Assembly: GCA_910579225.1 (NCBI GenBank) | Contig: CAJTTI010000003.1 | Span: forward strand, 21,337-85,336 | Origin: an uncultured Lachnospiraceae bacterium | Lineage (GTDB): Bacteria; Bacillota; Clostridia; Lachnospirales; Lachnospiraceae | Length of the DNA stretch: 64,000 nt | Direction of reading: 5' to 3' | Shown here: in pieces, positions 26,851 through 38,947 of the stretch | How the letters are laid out: every line of letters begins with the position of its first letter | How positions within the stretch are numbered: the stretch's first letter is position 1 | Notes under the pieces: model-generated | The model's input: the letters and a program-made list of their open reading frames with translations, nothing else | The model's database searches: none | Told to the model about the DNA's origin: nothing | Made by a program: the position numbers and the translations under genes

Positions 26851-27696
26851 ATGGAATATGCAGCGTTAAACAACGGCATTCAGATCCCCATGCTGGGTTA
26901 CGGAGTATTCCAGATTCCGCGGGAGGACACGAAGCGCTGTGTGCTGGATGCCATCTCTGCGGGTTACCGCAGCATCGACACGGCCCAGGGGTATTACAAC
27001 GAGGAAGCCGTCGGCGAGGCGGTCCGGGACTGCGGCGTTCCCCGGGCGGAGCTGTTTCTGACCACGAAGATCTGGATCAGCAACGGCGGCTATGAAAAGG
27101 CACTGGCATCGATTGATGAATCTTTAACAAAGCTTCAGACGGACTATGTGGACCTGATGTTGATTCATCAGCCGTTCAATGACTATTATGGTTCTTACCG
27201 CGCCATGGAGGAGTCTTACCGGGCCGGGAAGATCCGGGCCATCGGTGTCAGTAATTTTCTGCCGGACCGGTTCATTGATTTCGCCGGATTTGTGGAAACG
27301 ACTCCGGCAGTCAACCAGCTGGAAGTCCACGTATTTCAGCAGCAGAAAACCGCGAAAGAAATTCTGAAAAAACACGGGACACAGCTTATGGCCTGGTCGC
27401 CGCTGGCCCAGGGGAAAAACGGTATTTTTTCCAATGCGCTTCTGACAGAGATCGGTGAGAAATACGGAAAGACCGCCGCACAGGTGAATTTAAGATTCCT
27501 GATCCAGTCCGGTGTGGTGGTGATTCCCAAATCCACCCACAAAGAGCGTATGGAAGAGAATTTTCAGTTGTTTGATTTCTGCCTGACCAGGGAAGAGATG
27601 CGCCGCCTGGAGACGCTGGATCTGGGCCGCAGTCAGTTTATCGATCACTATGCTCCGGAAGTTGCCGAGATGTTCGTCAATGCCGGAAGAATATAA
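26851..27696 (+). CDS. Aldo/keto reductase
   Basis: 281-residue NAD(P)H-dependent TIM-barrel oxidoreductase. Motifs: GYRSIDTAQGYYNEEAVG (catalytic Asp and Tyr), LFLTTKIWI (catalytic Lys), LMLIHQPFNDYYG (His), NQLEVHVF and VVIPKSTHKERMEEN (cofactor phosphate site). Start follows AGGAGG. First gene of a transcript with a beta-glucoside PTS and GH1. Physiological substrate not evident; it may deal with an aldehyde released from an aryl-glucoside aglycone, which is speculation. Confidence 0.92.
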   Translation: MEYAALNNGIQIPMLGYGVFQIPREDTKRCVLDAISAGYRSIDTAQGYYNEEAVGEAVRDCGVPRAELFLTTKIWISNGGYEKALASIDESLTKLQTDYVDLMLIHQPFNDYYGSYRAMEESYRAGKIRAIGVSNFLPDRFIDFAGFVETTPAVNQLEVHVFQQQKTAKEILKKHGTQLMAWSPLAQGKNGIFSNALLTEIGEKYGKTAAQVNLRFLIQSGVVVIPKSTHKERMEENFQLFDFCLTREEMRRLETLDLGRSQFIDHYAPEVAEMFVNAGRI

Positions 27697-27714
27697 AGGA
27701 GGGAGACAACAGTC

Positions 27715-30990
<3,276 letters not shown>

Positions 30991-31033
30991 TCTGTACCGT
31001 CTCTTTATTTTAGACTCCATTTCATCATAGTTA

Positions 31034-31062
31034 TTGATTTCCCGCCCAAATAGGGATACAAT
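31034..31062 (+). promoter_or_regulatory. Promoter of the NCS2 permease gene
   Basis: TTGATT (31034-31039), 17 bases, TACAAT (31057-31062), 30 bases before the start codon. The leader is too short for a purine riboswitch. Confidence 0.65.
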
Positions 31063-31091
31063 GAAAAAAAATAAAGAAGAGGGAGATCCAT

Positions 31092-32450
31092 ATGATTGAA
31101 AAACTGTTTAAACTGAGAGAAAACAGAACAGATGTCCGAACGGAAGTGATCGGTGGTGTTACGACCTTTATGACCATGGCGTATATCCTTGCGGTGAATC
31201 CGTCCATGCTTTCTGCGGCGGGGATGGACGCCACGGCGGTGTTGATGGCGACCTGTCTGGCTTCCTTTGTCGGTACGGCTGCCATGGCGCTGCTGGCGAA
31301 TTATCCCTTTGCCCTTGCACCGGGCATGGGGCTCAATGCCTACTTTGCCTTCACGGTGTGCGGAGCTTACGGCTATGACTGGCGTGTGGCGCTGCTGGCG
31401 GTCTTTGCAGAGGGCATCGTGTTCATCATCCTGTCGCTGACCAGCGTGCGGGAGGCCATCTTCAACGCCATCCCCAGCGGACTGAAAAAAGGCGTCAGCG
31501 CCGGCATCGGACTGTTTATCGCCTTTGTGGGCCTTCAGGGTGGCCATGTGATCGTGAACAGCGATTCCACGCTCACCACCTATGTAAGCTTTGCGTCCCA
31601 GTTTCACACCCTTGGGATCTGCGCGCTGCTTGCTATTATCGGAACGCTGCTGATCGCTGTTCTCCATGCGCGGAATGTAAAGGGTTCCATTTTAATCGGA
31701 ATTGTGGCGACCTGGGTGCTTGGCATGCTCTGCCAGGCGACAGGCATCTATCAGATCGATGTGGAAAACGGGTTTTATTCACTGTATCCAACCTTTGCCC
31801 TCACAGATTTTTCGGCGCTGTCAAAGACTTTCGGCCAGTGTTTTGCGGGTGATTTTTCCGGCGTAAGCATCGCCAATTTCGTCGTTGTGCTGTTGGCGTT
31901 TTTGTTTGTGGACATGTTTGATACCATTGGGACGCTGGTGGGCGTTGCCACCAAGGCGGACATGCTGGATGAGAATGAGAAGCTTCCGAATATCAAGCAG
32001 GCGCTGCTGGCGGATGCCATCGCTACGTCTGCGGGTGCAGTGCTGGGTACTTCCACAACCACAACCTTTGTGGAGAGCTCTGCGGGAGTCGGCGCAGGCG
32101 CCAGGACCGGACTGGCGTCCATGGTGACCGGATTCTTATTCCTGGTTTCCATCTTCTTCGCTCCGATTTTCACGGCGATTCCGGGATTTGCGACGGCTCC
32201 GGCGCTGATCTTTGTGGGATTTCTGATGGTGTCCTCTATTATAAATGTGGATTTTGATGACCTGACCGAGGCGATTCCGGCCTATCTGTGTATGCTGGCC
32301 ATGCCCCTTGCATACAGCATCTCAGAGGGGATTGCCATCGGCGTGCTCTCCTACGTGGCGGTCAACGTATGCTGCGGGAAGGCGAAGAAGGTCGCACCGC
32401 TTATGTATGTGCTGGCAGTGTTGTTTATCTGTAAATATATTTTCCTGTAG
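31092..32450 (+). CDS. NCS2-family purine permease (guanine/hypoxanthine type)
   Basis: 452-residue membrane protein with 12-14 segments of the AzgA/PbuG branch. Motifs: FMTMAYILAVNPSMLSAAGMD, GMGLNAYFAFTVC near residue 75, ALLADAIATSAGAVLGTSTTTTFVESSAGVGAG (about 302-335, the substrate-site region) and LVGVATKADML. Proton-coupled uptake of guanine, hypoxanthine or adenine is the family function. Monocistronic, with its own promoter and terminator. Confidence 0.93.
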   Translation: MIEKLFKLRENRTDVRTEVIGGVTTFMTMAYILAVNPSMLSAAGMDATAVLMATCLASFVGTAAMALLANYPFALAPGMGLNAYFAFTVCGAYGYDWRVALLAVFAEGIVFIILSLTSVREAIFNAIPSGLKKGVSAGIGLFIAFVGLQGGHVIVNSDSTLTTYVSFASQFHTLGICALLAIIGTLLIAVLHARNVKGSILIGIVATWVLGMLCQATGIYQIDVENGFYSLYPTFALTDFSALSKTFGQCFAGDFSGVSIANFVVVLLAFLFVDMFDTIGTLVGVATKADMLDENEKLPNIKQALLADAIATSAGAVLGTSTTTTFVESSAGVGAGARTGLASMVTGFLFLVSIFFAPIFTAIPGFATAPALIFVGFLMVSSIINVDFDDLTEAIPAYLCMLAMPLAYSISEGIAIGVLSYVAVNVCCGKAKKVAPLMYVLAVLFICKYIFL

Positions 32451-32469
32451 ACGGGATACTTCTGTTATG

Positions 32470-32497
32470 GGGCGGTGATGATGTTTCACTGCCCTTT
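32470..32497 (+). terminator. Terminator of the NCS2 permease gene
   Basis: GGGCGGTGA (32470-32478) and TCACTGCCC (32486-32494) with one wobble, followed by TTT. Confidence 0.55.
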
Positions 32498-32557
32498 CTG
32501 AATCTGCAGGGCCGTGTACAGAAGAACCATTAATTTGACTAAGCAGAAAAAATGATC

Positions 32558-34144
32558 CTATAAATTTGCAAAAACATCCATCTGTCGTTCCAGTTCTCCT
32601 ACAATCTCCTGATTGGTATCCATCCGGGAGGCGATTCCGGACATGTCTTCCGCCAGGATATGGGTGCTGCTGGCGGCTCCGGTGACATCGGGCAGAGCGC
32701 CATCGATGGCTTCGGAGATACCGGTGATCGAAGCGGCAATTTCGTCCATGGAGGTCCGAAGATGTTCCGTCTGCTGACGGAAGGCGTCCATGGAAGCTTC
32801 AATATAAGAGGCATCCTTCCGGTACTGCCGGCCGGACTGGACGGACAGATCAAACTGTGTCAGGATATTCTGGCCAAGGTATTTTACCAGATTCTCCGCA
32901 CTTTCGGACAGATGGTCTACAGCGCCGGTGACAACGGCGCTGACCTGTTGGATATGACCGGCGGTCTCAGCGCAGGAGTCGGCCAGCCTGCGGATCTCCT
33001 GTGCCACAACGGCGAATCCCTTTCCTGCCTCTCCGGCCCGGGAAGCCTCGATGGAGGCATTGACGGCGATCAGGTCGGTGGAAGAGGAGATGGAGAGGAT
33101 ATCTTTGGTCAGAAGTTCGATCTGTTCCACGCTCCGGCTCTTTTCAATCGCTTCATTCAAGAGGGACATGATCTCTTTTGTCTTTTCAAGAATCGCTTCT
33201 TTTTGTTCCTGTGCGGTCTGCTCCATTACTTCTGCCCGTCCGCGCATATCCACCGAGTAGGCGGCGATGGCAGAGCATTCTTCGCTCATCTGCCGGGTAT
33301 CATTCCGGGTGCCGGAAGCGTGATCCCGGATGGAAGCAGCATTACCGGCGATTTCCTCAAAAGCGGCGGTCAGTGCATCGGTCAGTCCGGAAAGTTTCTG
33401 TACCTGATCTCTGGAAGTGCCAGTACGATTTCGTACTTCCTTCACGACACTGCCGGTACGTCCCGAGCTGTCTTTCAACATCTGCATGGCATCGCGGATC
33501 GGAGCGATGACGGATCTTCGGATGATGCGGAAGGCGGCAAATACCAGAAAAAGTCCCGCAAGCAGCGTGGCGGCGCTGATCAGCAGAGAGATATAGTAGA
33601 CCATGGAGAGGCGGCTGCGCGCCGCTTCCGCCTGCTGGCTGACAGAAGTGTGGAGGGTATTGATCTTTTCCTCCGCGGCGCCCCCAAAACGCGCCACATC
33701 GTCGTTGGCCAGCGCATAGGCTTCCTGAGTCTTACTGTCCGCACTGGCGCAGACCAGGGAGACGAGCGCATGTTTGAAGGAATCGTAATTCTCTAAAAGC
33801 GTGCGGTAAGCCGCATCATCTTTTTCTGAGACAAAAGCAGCATAGGCGGCAAGCTTTTCATCCAGCGCCGCTTCTTCGTCTTTGATTTCCCCTACCAGTT
33901 TAATCATTGTCGCATGGTCAGCCGCAACAATGTGGGACAGAGCCTGGCGGTGAATCTCCATTATGGAGCGCCGGATCTCCTCCAGTTTTGCCTCGCTGAC
34001 CATATGCCGGTCGACGATGACCCCGGCATTGGCATTCACATTGTGGATACTGAATACTGCCAGTATATTGGAAAGCAGCGTAATCAGCCCTAACAGAATG
34101 ATGGGCAGAATCAGGCGCTGCTGCAGTGTCAGCCTGCTTTTCAT
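32558..34144 (-). CDS. Methyl-accepting chemotaxis protein
   Basis: 528 residues. Transmembrane helix at about 10-32; extracellular four-helix-bundle region about 35-185 with no PAS or Cache motif; second membrane helix about 187-210; cytoplasmic signalling coiled coil. The hairpin tip reads STDLIAVNASIEASRAGEAG then KGFAVVAQEIRRLA, a slightly divergent version of the usual QTNLLALNAAIEAARAGE. It is 48 bases downstream of a sugar-binding lipoprotein gene in the same direction. The pair may form a chemosensory unit in which the lipoprotein presents ligand to the receptor. Confidence 0.93.
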   Translation of the reverse strand: MKSRLTLQQRLILPIILLGLITLLSNILAVFSIHNVNANAGVIVDRHMVSEAKLEEIRRSIMEIHRQALSHIVAADHATMIKLVGEIKDEEAALDEKLAAYAAFVSEKDDAAYRTLLENYDSFKHALVSLVCASADSKTQEAYALANDDVARFGGAAEEKINTLHTSVSQQAEAARSRLSMVYYISLLISAATLLAGLFLVFAAFRIIRRSVIAPIRDAMQMLKDSSGRTGSVVKEVRNRTGTSRDQVQKLSGLTDALTAAFEEIAGNAASIRDHASGTRNDTRQMSEECSAIAAYSVDMRGRAEVMEQTAQEQKEAILEKTKEIMSLLNEAIEKSRSVEQIELLTKDILSISSSTDLIAVNASIEASRAGEAGKGFAVVAQEIRRLADSCAETAGHIQQVSAVVTGAVDHLSESAENLVKYLGQNILTQFDLSVQSGRQYRKDASYIEASMDAFRQQTEHLRTSMDEIAASITGISEAIDGALPDVTGAASSTHILAEDMSGIASRMDTNQEIVGELERQMDVFANL

Positions 34145-34192
34145 ATGATCTCCTCCTGATTTTAAGTTTAAAAATACGCATGCTGCCCTGGA

Positions 34193-35428
34193 TCATCGGG
34201 CCGTTACGCCTTCCACCAGCCGGTCAAGCTGTTCCTGAAGGGATGCGCCGGAAGGATTTCCTTCTGCCATGTTCAGGGCAAAGGCAGAGACCGGATCCCA
34301 GAATTTTCCGCCGATTCTCTGGAGCTGGGAGAATTCCGACTGGGCCAGAAGCGCGGTGATGGCGGGAGACTCCTGGACTGCGGGGGAACCGGCCGCCCGG
34401 ATATTGGACGGACCCTGTCCCCGCTGCTCAAAGCGGAGGGTTTGATTTGACTCGCTGCTGATCCATTCTGCAAGCTTTGCGGCCCATTCCTTCCGGGGGG
34501 AGTAGGCGTTGACGCCGACCAGCTTGCAGCCGGAGAAAGACGCCATCTGCACCGGCTGGTCCTTGCAGGTGTAGGAAGGAAGCTTTGCGGCTCCGGTATC
34601 TTCGCCCCAGACTGCTTCGATGGCCACGTCGTTCCATACGCCGCTGACGCCGGCGATGATCGATCCGTCCTGGACGCCGGACAGAAAATCCGTATCGGTG
34701 CGGCTGTCAAAGCCGGGACTGGCGGCAAGGTCCAGCATGGCCTGCGCCACATCGACGCCGCGGATCGGACCTTCAGTGCTGTTCCAGGTACAGTAGTTGG
34801 TCAGGCCGTCTTCATTCAGGCCCACCGTAAGCCCCGTATTGCCGAAAAAGGAGTACACATACCAGGCGGATGACCAGTCCATGGTTACAAGCTTTCCATA
34901 CTCCGCAGCCACGTCGGTCATCCGGTTCAGGCTCTGTATGTCTTCTTCTGAAAAATAAGCTTTGTTATAATAGAGAAAATATCCGTTGTCAGCGGTCAGC
35001 GGATATGCGTAAAGTGTATGGCCTACGGAGGCCGCTTCTACAGATGCGGACAGATTGGATGAACGGATATTCTCGGCGTCTTCCAGGGGATCCAGGGCGC
35101 CTGCGGCGGCAAGGGCTCCGAGCTGATCGTCGGCAAAGGTGAACACGTCCGCGCCGTTCTCCAGATCTGCCAGCAGGGCGTCCTTGCAGCCGGATTCGCT
35201 CTGGGGCTGAAAGGTGATCTGAAAAGAAGCCTGATCGGCATAATGGGACTTGAAAGAGGAAAAGATCTCCTGAAGAAGCGCTTCGTCTTCTTCACCACTC
35301 CATACCGTTAAAGAAATAACAGATTCCGATGGTTCTGTGTCTGCAGGGACTGTTTCCTGTTTCTGGCATCCGCTGCAGAGAGATAACATGCTGATTGCTG
35401 AAATAAGATAAAGACCATTTTTTTTCAT
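34193..35428 (-). CDS. Orphan family-1 substrate-binding lipoprotein
   Basis: 411 residues with a lipoprotein signal (MKKNGLYLISAISMLSLCSG then C, lipobox LCSGC). The sugar-type extracellular binding fold is seen in VWSGEEDEALLQEIFSSFK, GADVFTFADDQLGALA and the C-terminal WEPVSAF-like region (KFWDPVSAFALNMAEG). No permease or ATPase gene is adjacent; its only operon partner is the chemoreceptor at 32558. This suggests a sensory rather than a transport role, although a distant transporter cannot be excluded. Confidence 0.87.
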   Translation of the reverse strand: MKKNGLYLISAISMLSLCSGCQKQETVPADTEPSESVISLTVWSGEEDEALLQEIFSSFKSHYADQASFQITFQPQSESGCKDALLADLENGADVFTFADDQLGALAAAGALDPLEDAENIRSSNLSASVEAASVGHTLYAYPLTADNGYFLYYNKAYFSEEDIQSLNRMTDVAAEYGKLVTMDWSSAWYVYSFFGNTGLTVGLNEDGLTNYCTWNSTEGPIRGVDVAQAMLDLAASPGFDSRTDTDFLSGVQDGSIIAGVSGVWNDVAIEAVWGEDTGAAKLPSYTCKDQPVQMASFSGCKLVGVNAYSPRKEWAAKLAEWISSESNQTLRFEQRGQGPSNIRAAGSPAVQESPAITALLAQSEFSQLQRIGGKFWDPVSAFALNMAEGNPSGASLQEQLDRLVEGVTAR

Positions 35429-35460
35429 GTCCGGAAATATAGAATCCTTTCATAATTTTA

Positions 35461-35488
35461 TTGCGTTTTATGACGAATTTATTATACT
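35461..35488 (+). promoter_or_regulatory. Candidate promoter of the membrane-protein gene at 35572
   Basis: TTGCGT (35461-35466), 16 bases, TATACT (35483-35488), in the divergent gap between the binding-protein gene and this gene. Confidence 0.4.
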
Positions 35489-35571
35489 AAAGAGGAAGGG
35501 AATTTTCAAGAATCCGGCAACGGAGAATTTAACCGGATGCTGATGCGGAAGTTACATAGGGAGGTCGTTTC

Positions 35572-36789
35572 ATGGGAGAAAAAAATCGGAACTTTTACAG
35601 AAGACATTCCAATCTATGCGTTGCCATGGGGGCGATTCTGACAGGCGTCTTGCTCCTGTCTTCCAGAATCCTGCTTGCCGCCTGGCGTTCTGAGAGTATG
35701 GAAGGCATTCCGGCCCTGCTTCTGGTCGGCGGGATGTTCGGGGCATTTATATTTTACCCGCTGGCCCTTACTTTCTGGAATATCTGGCAACTGGTCAGCC
35801 TCCGCTATCAGGAGGAACTTTTGAAAACGGCGAAGATTACGGATCTGGCTACGATCCTCTGGGGCGCTGTCTGTGTCGTCTGCTACCAGGCGATCTCTGA
35901 TGTCCGTATGGCGGACTTTACGGAAACGCTGGTCAATAACGAGGTCCATGCGCCCATCGCCACCTGGACCATTCCCACAATCGTTACCATCGGGTGCGTG
36001 GCATTTTGGGGTTATCTGATCCTGCGCTTTCTTCCGCTGAAAAAGCTGCCGCCGCTGCTTAGCGTACTTGCCATGGCCGCCATGTACCTGGGGATCGGTC
36101 TTTGCATCCTGTTCACGATCCAGCTTCTGGGAGGGGAGTTTCTGCTGGCGGTCTATCCCTTTAATCTGCTTTTGATATTTGGGAAGACTGTGCGCCGGGT
36201 ATGCATGCAACACGAACAGGCCCGCCGTTTTTCCGGACTTGCCTTTCTGTTGATGTGGCCCCTGTTGGGCGTTCTGACCATCATCTTGATCCTGTTTGGA
36301 CAAAAACCAGACAGCCTAATTCAGGCATGGACCCAGACCAGTGACTGGACCCTGTCTCTCCAGAAAGCTCCGCCCAATGTACTTTATGATGAGCATTATC
36401 TGTGTACCGTGGCGGCAGGCGGGCATCCCAAGCTTGTGAAGCCTCTTCGAATGGGAGAACGCCATGGACACCGGATCGTGGTGAATCGGCAGCTTCTGGT
36501 GGCCAATGCGTTTGAGGATCTTTTAGCGGAAAAACTGCCGGGCGTGCATCGGAGGCTTCGGCATTTTTATGATACCTGGGGTTATCCCGTAGCCAGACAT
36601 ATCAGAAGCCGCTGGACGGCGGATCTTATTTACCTTCTGATGAAACCGCTGGAATATTTTTTTGTAATTGTGCTCTACCTTTTTGATACGGCGCCGGAAG
36701 ACCGGATTGCGGTGCAGTATATGGGCGGAGAATATGATATGCTTCAGAACAGACAGGTTCGTTCTATATCCCATCCAGATAATCTGTAA
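35572..36789 (+). CDS. Conserved membrane protein, DUF6688-like
   Basis: 405 residues. The N-terminal half has about seven membrane segments. The C-terminal soluble part (about 265-405) has a distinctive conserved block: YLCTVAAGGHPKLVKPLRMG, GHRIVVNRQLLVANAFEDLL, and a membrane-near RSRWTADLIYLLMKPLEYFF. This matches my memory of the DUF6688 family, whose function is unknown. Start follows GGGAGGTCG. Its last 26 bases overlap the 3' end of the convergent DeoR gene. Confidence 0.75.
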   Translation: MGEKNRNFYRRHSNLCVAMGAILTGVLLLSSRILLAAWRSESMEGIPALLLVGGMFGAFIFYPLALTFWNIWQLVSLRYQEELLKTAKITDLATILWGAVCVVCYQAISDVRMADFTETLVNNEVHAPIATWTIPTIVTIGCVAFWGYLILRFLPLKKLPPLLSVLAMAAMYLGIGLCILFTIQLLGGEFLLAVYPFNLLLIFGKTVRRVCMQHEQARRFSGLAFLLMWPLLGVLTIILILFGQKPDSLIQAWTQTSDWTLSLQKAPPNVLYDEHYLCTVAAGGHPKLVKPLRMGERHGHRIVVNRQLLVANAFEDLLAEKLPGVHRRLRHFYDTWGYPVARHIRSRWTADLIYLLMKPLEYFFVIVLYLFDTAPEDRIAVQYMGGEYDMLQNRQVRSISHPDNL

Positions 36790-37540
36790 GGATTACATCT
36801 GTGCCATTTTCTTTAAAAATACGAAGGGCAATGTCATCCAGAGTATCAGTAATGATTGTATGGATATTGGAAATGTCGCAGACATAACAAAAGGTCTTTT
36901 TTCCTATTTTACTGGCATCTGTGATTAGAATTACTTCATCTGCAGCGTGAATCATTGCTTTCTTTGCTTCTGCTGTTTCACTGTTGCTGTCTGAGATGCC
37001 AAAGGAGAAGTCGAGTGCATCACATCCAAGAAACAGTTTGTTTACATGTACTTTCCTGAAAAATTCTATGGGCGCACTTCCGGATAAGGTATAGACGGGA
37101 GTATTCAGGCGTCCTTCACATACAAATGTCTGTACATTATCTTTTACTGCCAGTTCCATGGCAATCTTAATATCGTTGGTGAGAACCGTGATTTCAGGTT
37201 TATCCAGATTTTTTGCCACTTCCAGAGAAGTGGTGCCCGAATCCAGGATGATGATATCGCCGGATTCGATCAGACGTGCAGCTGCAATACCAATCTTCTG
37301 CTTGGCAGAAGCATTGGTATTTTGTTTATTGGAATAAGGAATTTCATGCAAAGAGGTACTGGAAACAGCAACAGCACCCCCATGAACTTTCCGAATCAGA
37401 CCTGCTTTCGATAATGTATCTATGTCTCTCCGAATCGTTGGTTTTGATACATTTAATTGTTCTGCCAGCTGTTCTGTTGTAGTTTTCTGAATTTCATTTA
37501 TGTACTGTACAATTTTCTCATGTCTTTCTATCTGCAGCAA
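36764..37540 (-). CDS. DeoR/GlpR-family repressor of the sgc-like operon
   Basis: 258 residues. N-terminal DeoR HTH (TEQLAEQLNVSKPTIRRDIDTLSKAGLIRKVHGGAV, about 19-54). C-terminal DeoR sensor domain of the ISOCOT-like fold (KIGIAAARLIESGDIIILDSGTTS, about 82-105), which binds a phosphorylated sugar. The start codon is TTG at 37540 with GGAGG seven bases upstream; no suitable ATG exists. It is divergent from the long catabolic operon, whose promoter contains repeated ATGATT elements, so it most likely represses that operon until a sugar phosphate appears. Equivalent in position and family to SgcR of E. coli. Confidence 0.9.
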   Translation of the reverse strand: MLQIERHEKIVQYINEIQKTTTEQLAEQLNVSKPTIRRDIDTLSKAGLIRKVHGGAVAVSSTSLHEIPYSNKQNTNASAKQKIGIAAARLIESGDIIILDSGTTSLEVAKNLDKPEITVLTNDIKIAMELAVKDNVQTFVCEGRLNTPVYTLSGSAPIEFFRKVHVNKLFLGCDALDFSFGISDSNSETAEAKKAMIHAADEVILITDASKIGKKTFCYVCDISNIHTIITDTLDDIALRIFKENGTDVILTDYLDGI

Positions 37541-37665
37541 AGTGTGTCCTCCAAATATAGTTCTGTCTCAGTCCGTACAATTCTCTAAAATTTCTGATTA
37601 TATGTAAGCTCAGAAATCCTTCCTGGGGATTGTACGATTTTTGGTTGTGTTAAATTTATTTATTG

Positions 37666-37865
37666 GTAATGATTAGTAATTCTATTAACTATTATAATCG
37701 TTTATGATCAAAACGTCAAGCTTAGATGATTAAAAATGATTCTAATAATCGCATAATGGAATTTACACATGAAAATATACACAAAAATAATATTTAAAAA
37801 TCGTTAAAGATCACTAAAATAAAATTATAATCAAAATAAATCTTGACAAATCATAAAAAATCTTT
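37666..37865 (+). promoter_or_regulatory. Operator cluster with repeated ATGATT/AATCAT elements
   Basis: The very AT-rich 360-base divergent region contains AATGATTAGTAATT (37668), the tandem ATGATT-AAAA-ATGATT (37726-37741, one helical turn period), AATCGTTAAAGATCAC (37799) and AAATCATAAAAAATC (37849). The last overlaps the promoter spacer. Direct repeats with 10-base period are typical of DeoR-family operators. Confidence 0.5.
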
Positions 37866-37871
37866 TAAGCT
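37843..37871 (+). promoter_or_regulatory. Promoter of the sgc-like operon
   Basis: TTGACA (37843-37848), 17 bases, TAAGCT (37866-37871), 67 bases before the binding-protein start. An operator-like AATCATAAAAAATC lies within the spacer, as expected for repression. Confidence 0.65.
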
Positions 37872-37937
37872 CACATTATCAAATATACAGAAAAAGGTTC
37901 TGTGAAAAACTATGAAAAGACAAAAGGAGGAATTTGT

Positions 37938-38933
37938 ATGAGAAATACCAGAATCGCAGCTTTATTGGCAATGACACTTATGTGCAGCGGACTTACTGCC
38001 TGCCAGGAAGCTAGTCCGGAATCGTCCGGAAGCGAAACAACCGAAACTGTAGAGTCAGATTCTGCGGGGGATCAGATCAAGATTGGTTTTTCCGTTCAGG
38101 ATATTTCCAATCCATCCTGGGCAGAGATGTATAAGTATATGGAAGCAAAAGCAGAGGAACTGGGCGCGCAGATCACATTAAGCGACTGTAAAGCGAATCC
38201 ATATAAGCAGATTGAATCACTGGAGAATTTTGTAAATGGTGGATATGATGCGATTATTGTACATTCTTTTGATCAAGAATCTGCGACGGCAACTTTAAAA
38301 GAGGCTCAGGAAAAAGGAATCAAAGTAATTGCCTATGATACTTATCTGGAAAGTGCAGACTGCTATTTTGGACTTGACAATTATGAAGTTGGAAAACTGA
38401 TAGCAAAGAATGCTTCTGATTTCATTAATGAAAAATTTCCAGATGGTGCCTGTGAGATTGGAGTCTGCAATTATCCGTTGAATCAGGTATGTCTGGACAG
38501 GGCACAAGGTATTGTGGAAGGACTTGCAGAGTATGCGCCAAATGCTACGATTGTTGCAGAAGCACAGGCAGGATATACAGAAGAAGGAATTGAAGTGGGA
38601 GAAAACTTCATGCAGGCACATCCAAACATGAAAGTAATTGTTGGCATTGATGATGCAGGGCTTCTTGGGGTATATGAAGCGATCAAAGGCCGCGGAAAGC
38701 AAAATGACGAAGATATGGGAATGTTTGGAATTGATGCTCTGGAAGAGGCTCTGAAACTGATCTCGGAGGATACGGTCTTCCGTTCTACAATTCATCTGGA
38801 TCTAAATACGGTAGGAGAGCAGATGGTGCAGTCGGCTTGCGATCTGGTAGAAGGCAAAGAAGTGGAAAAAGAGACTTATTTTCCGATGGTGACGATTACG
38901 GTTGATAATGTGGCGGATTATATGGCTGAATAA
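37938..38933 (+). CDS. Ribose-type (CUT2) sugar-binding lipoprotein
   Basis: 331 residues from ATG 37938 behind AAAGGAGG. Lipoprotein signal MRNTRIAALLAMTLMCSGLTAC (lipobox LTAC). Mature periplasmic-binding type-1 fold: KIGFSVQDISNPSWAEMYK, GGYDAIIVHSF, GIKVIAYDTYLES, VIVGIDDAGLLGVYEA. This is the RbsB/XylF class that binds monosaccharides, so the pathway substrate is probably a single sugar, polyol or nucleoside-like unit rather than an oligosaccharide. First gene of the long operon. Confidence 0.92.
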   Translation: MRNTRIAALLAMTLMCSGLTACQEASPESSGSETTETVESDSAGDQIKIGFSVQDISNPSWAEMYKYMEAKAEELGAQITLSDCKANPYKQIESLENFVNGGYDAIIVHSFDQESATATLKEAQEKGIKVIAYDTYLESADCYFGLDNYEVGKLIAKNASDFINEKFPDGACEIGVCNYPLNQVCLDRAQGIVEGLAEYAPNATIVAEAQAGYTEEGIEVGENFMQAHPNMKVIVGIDDAGLLGVYEAIKGRGKQNDEDMGMFGIDALEEALKLISEDTVFRSTIHLDLNTVGEQMVQSACDLVEGKEVEKETYFPMVTITVDNVADYMAE

Positions 38934-38947
38934 AAGGAGAATCGCCT

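Noticed and set aside
31000..31091. Possible purine riboswitch before the NCS2 permease
   Set aside because: The promoter lies only 30 bases before the start codon and the conserved purine aptamer loops are not present.
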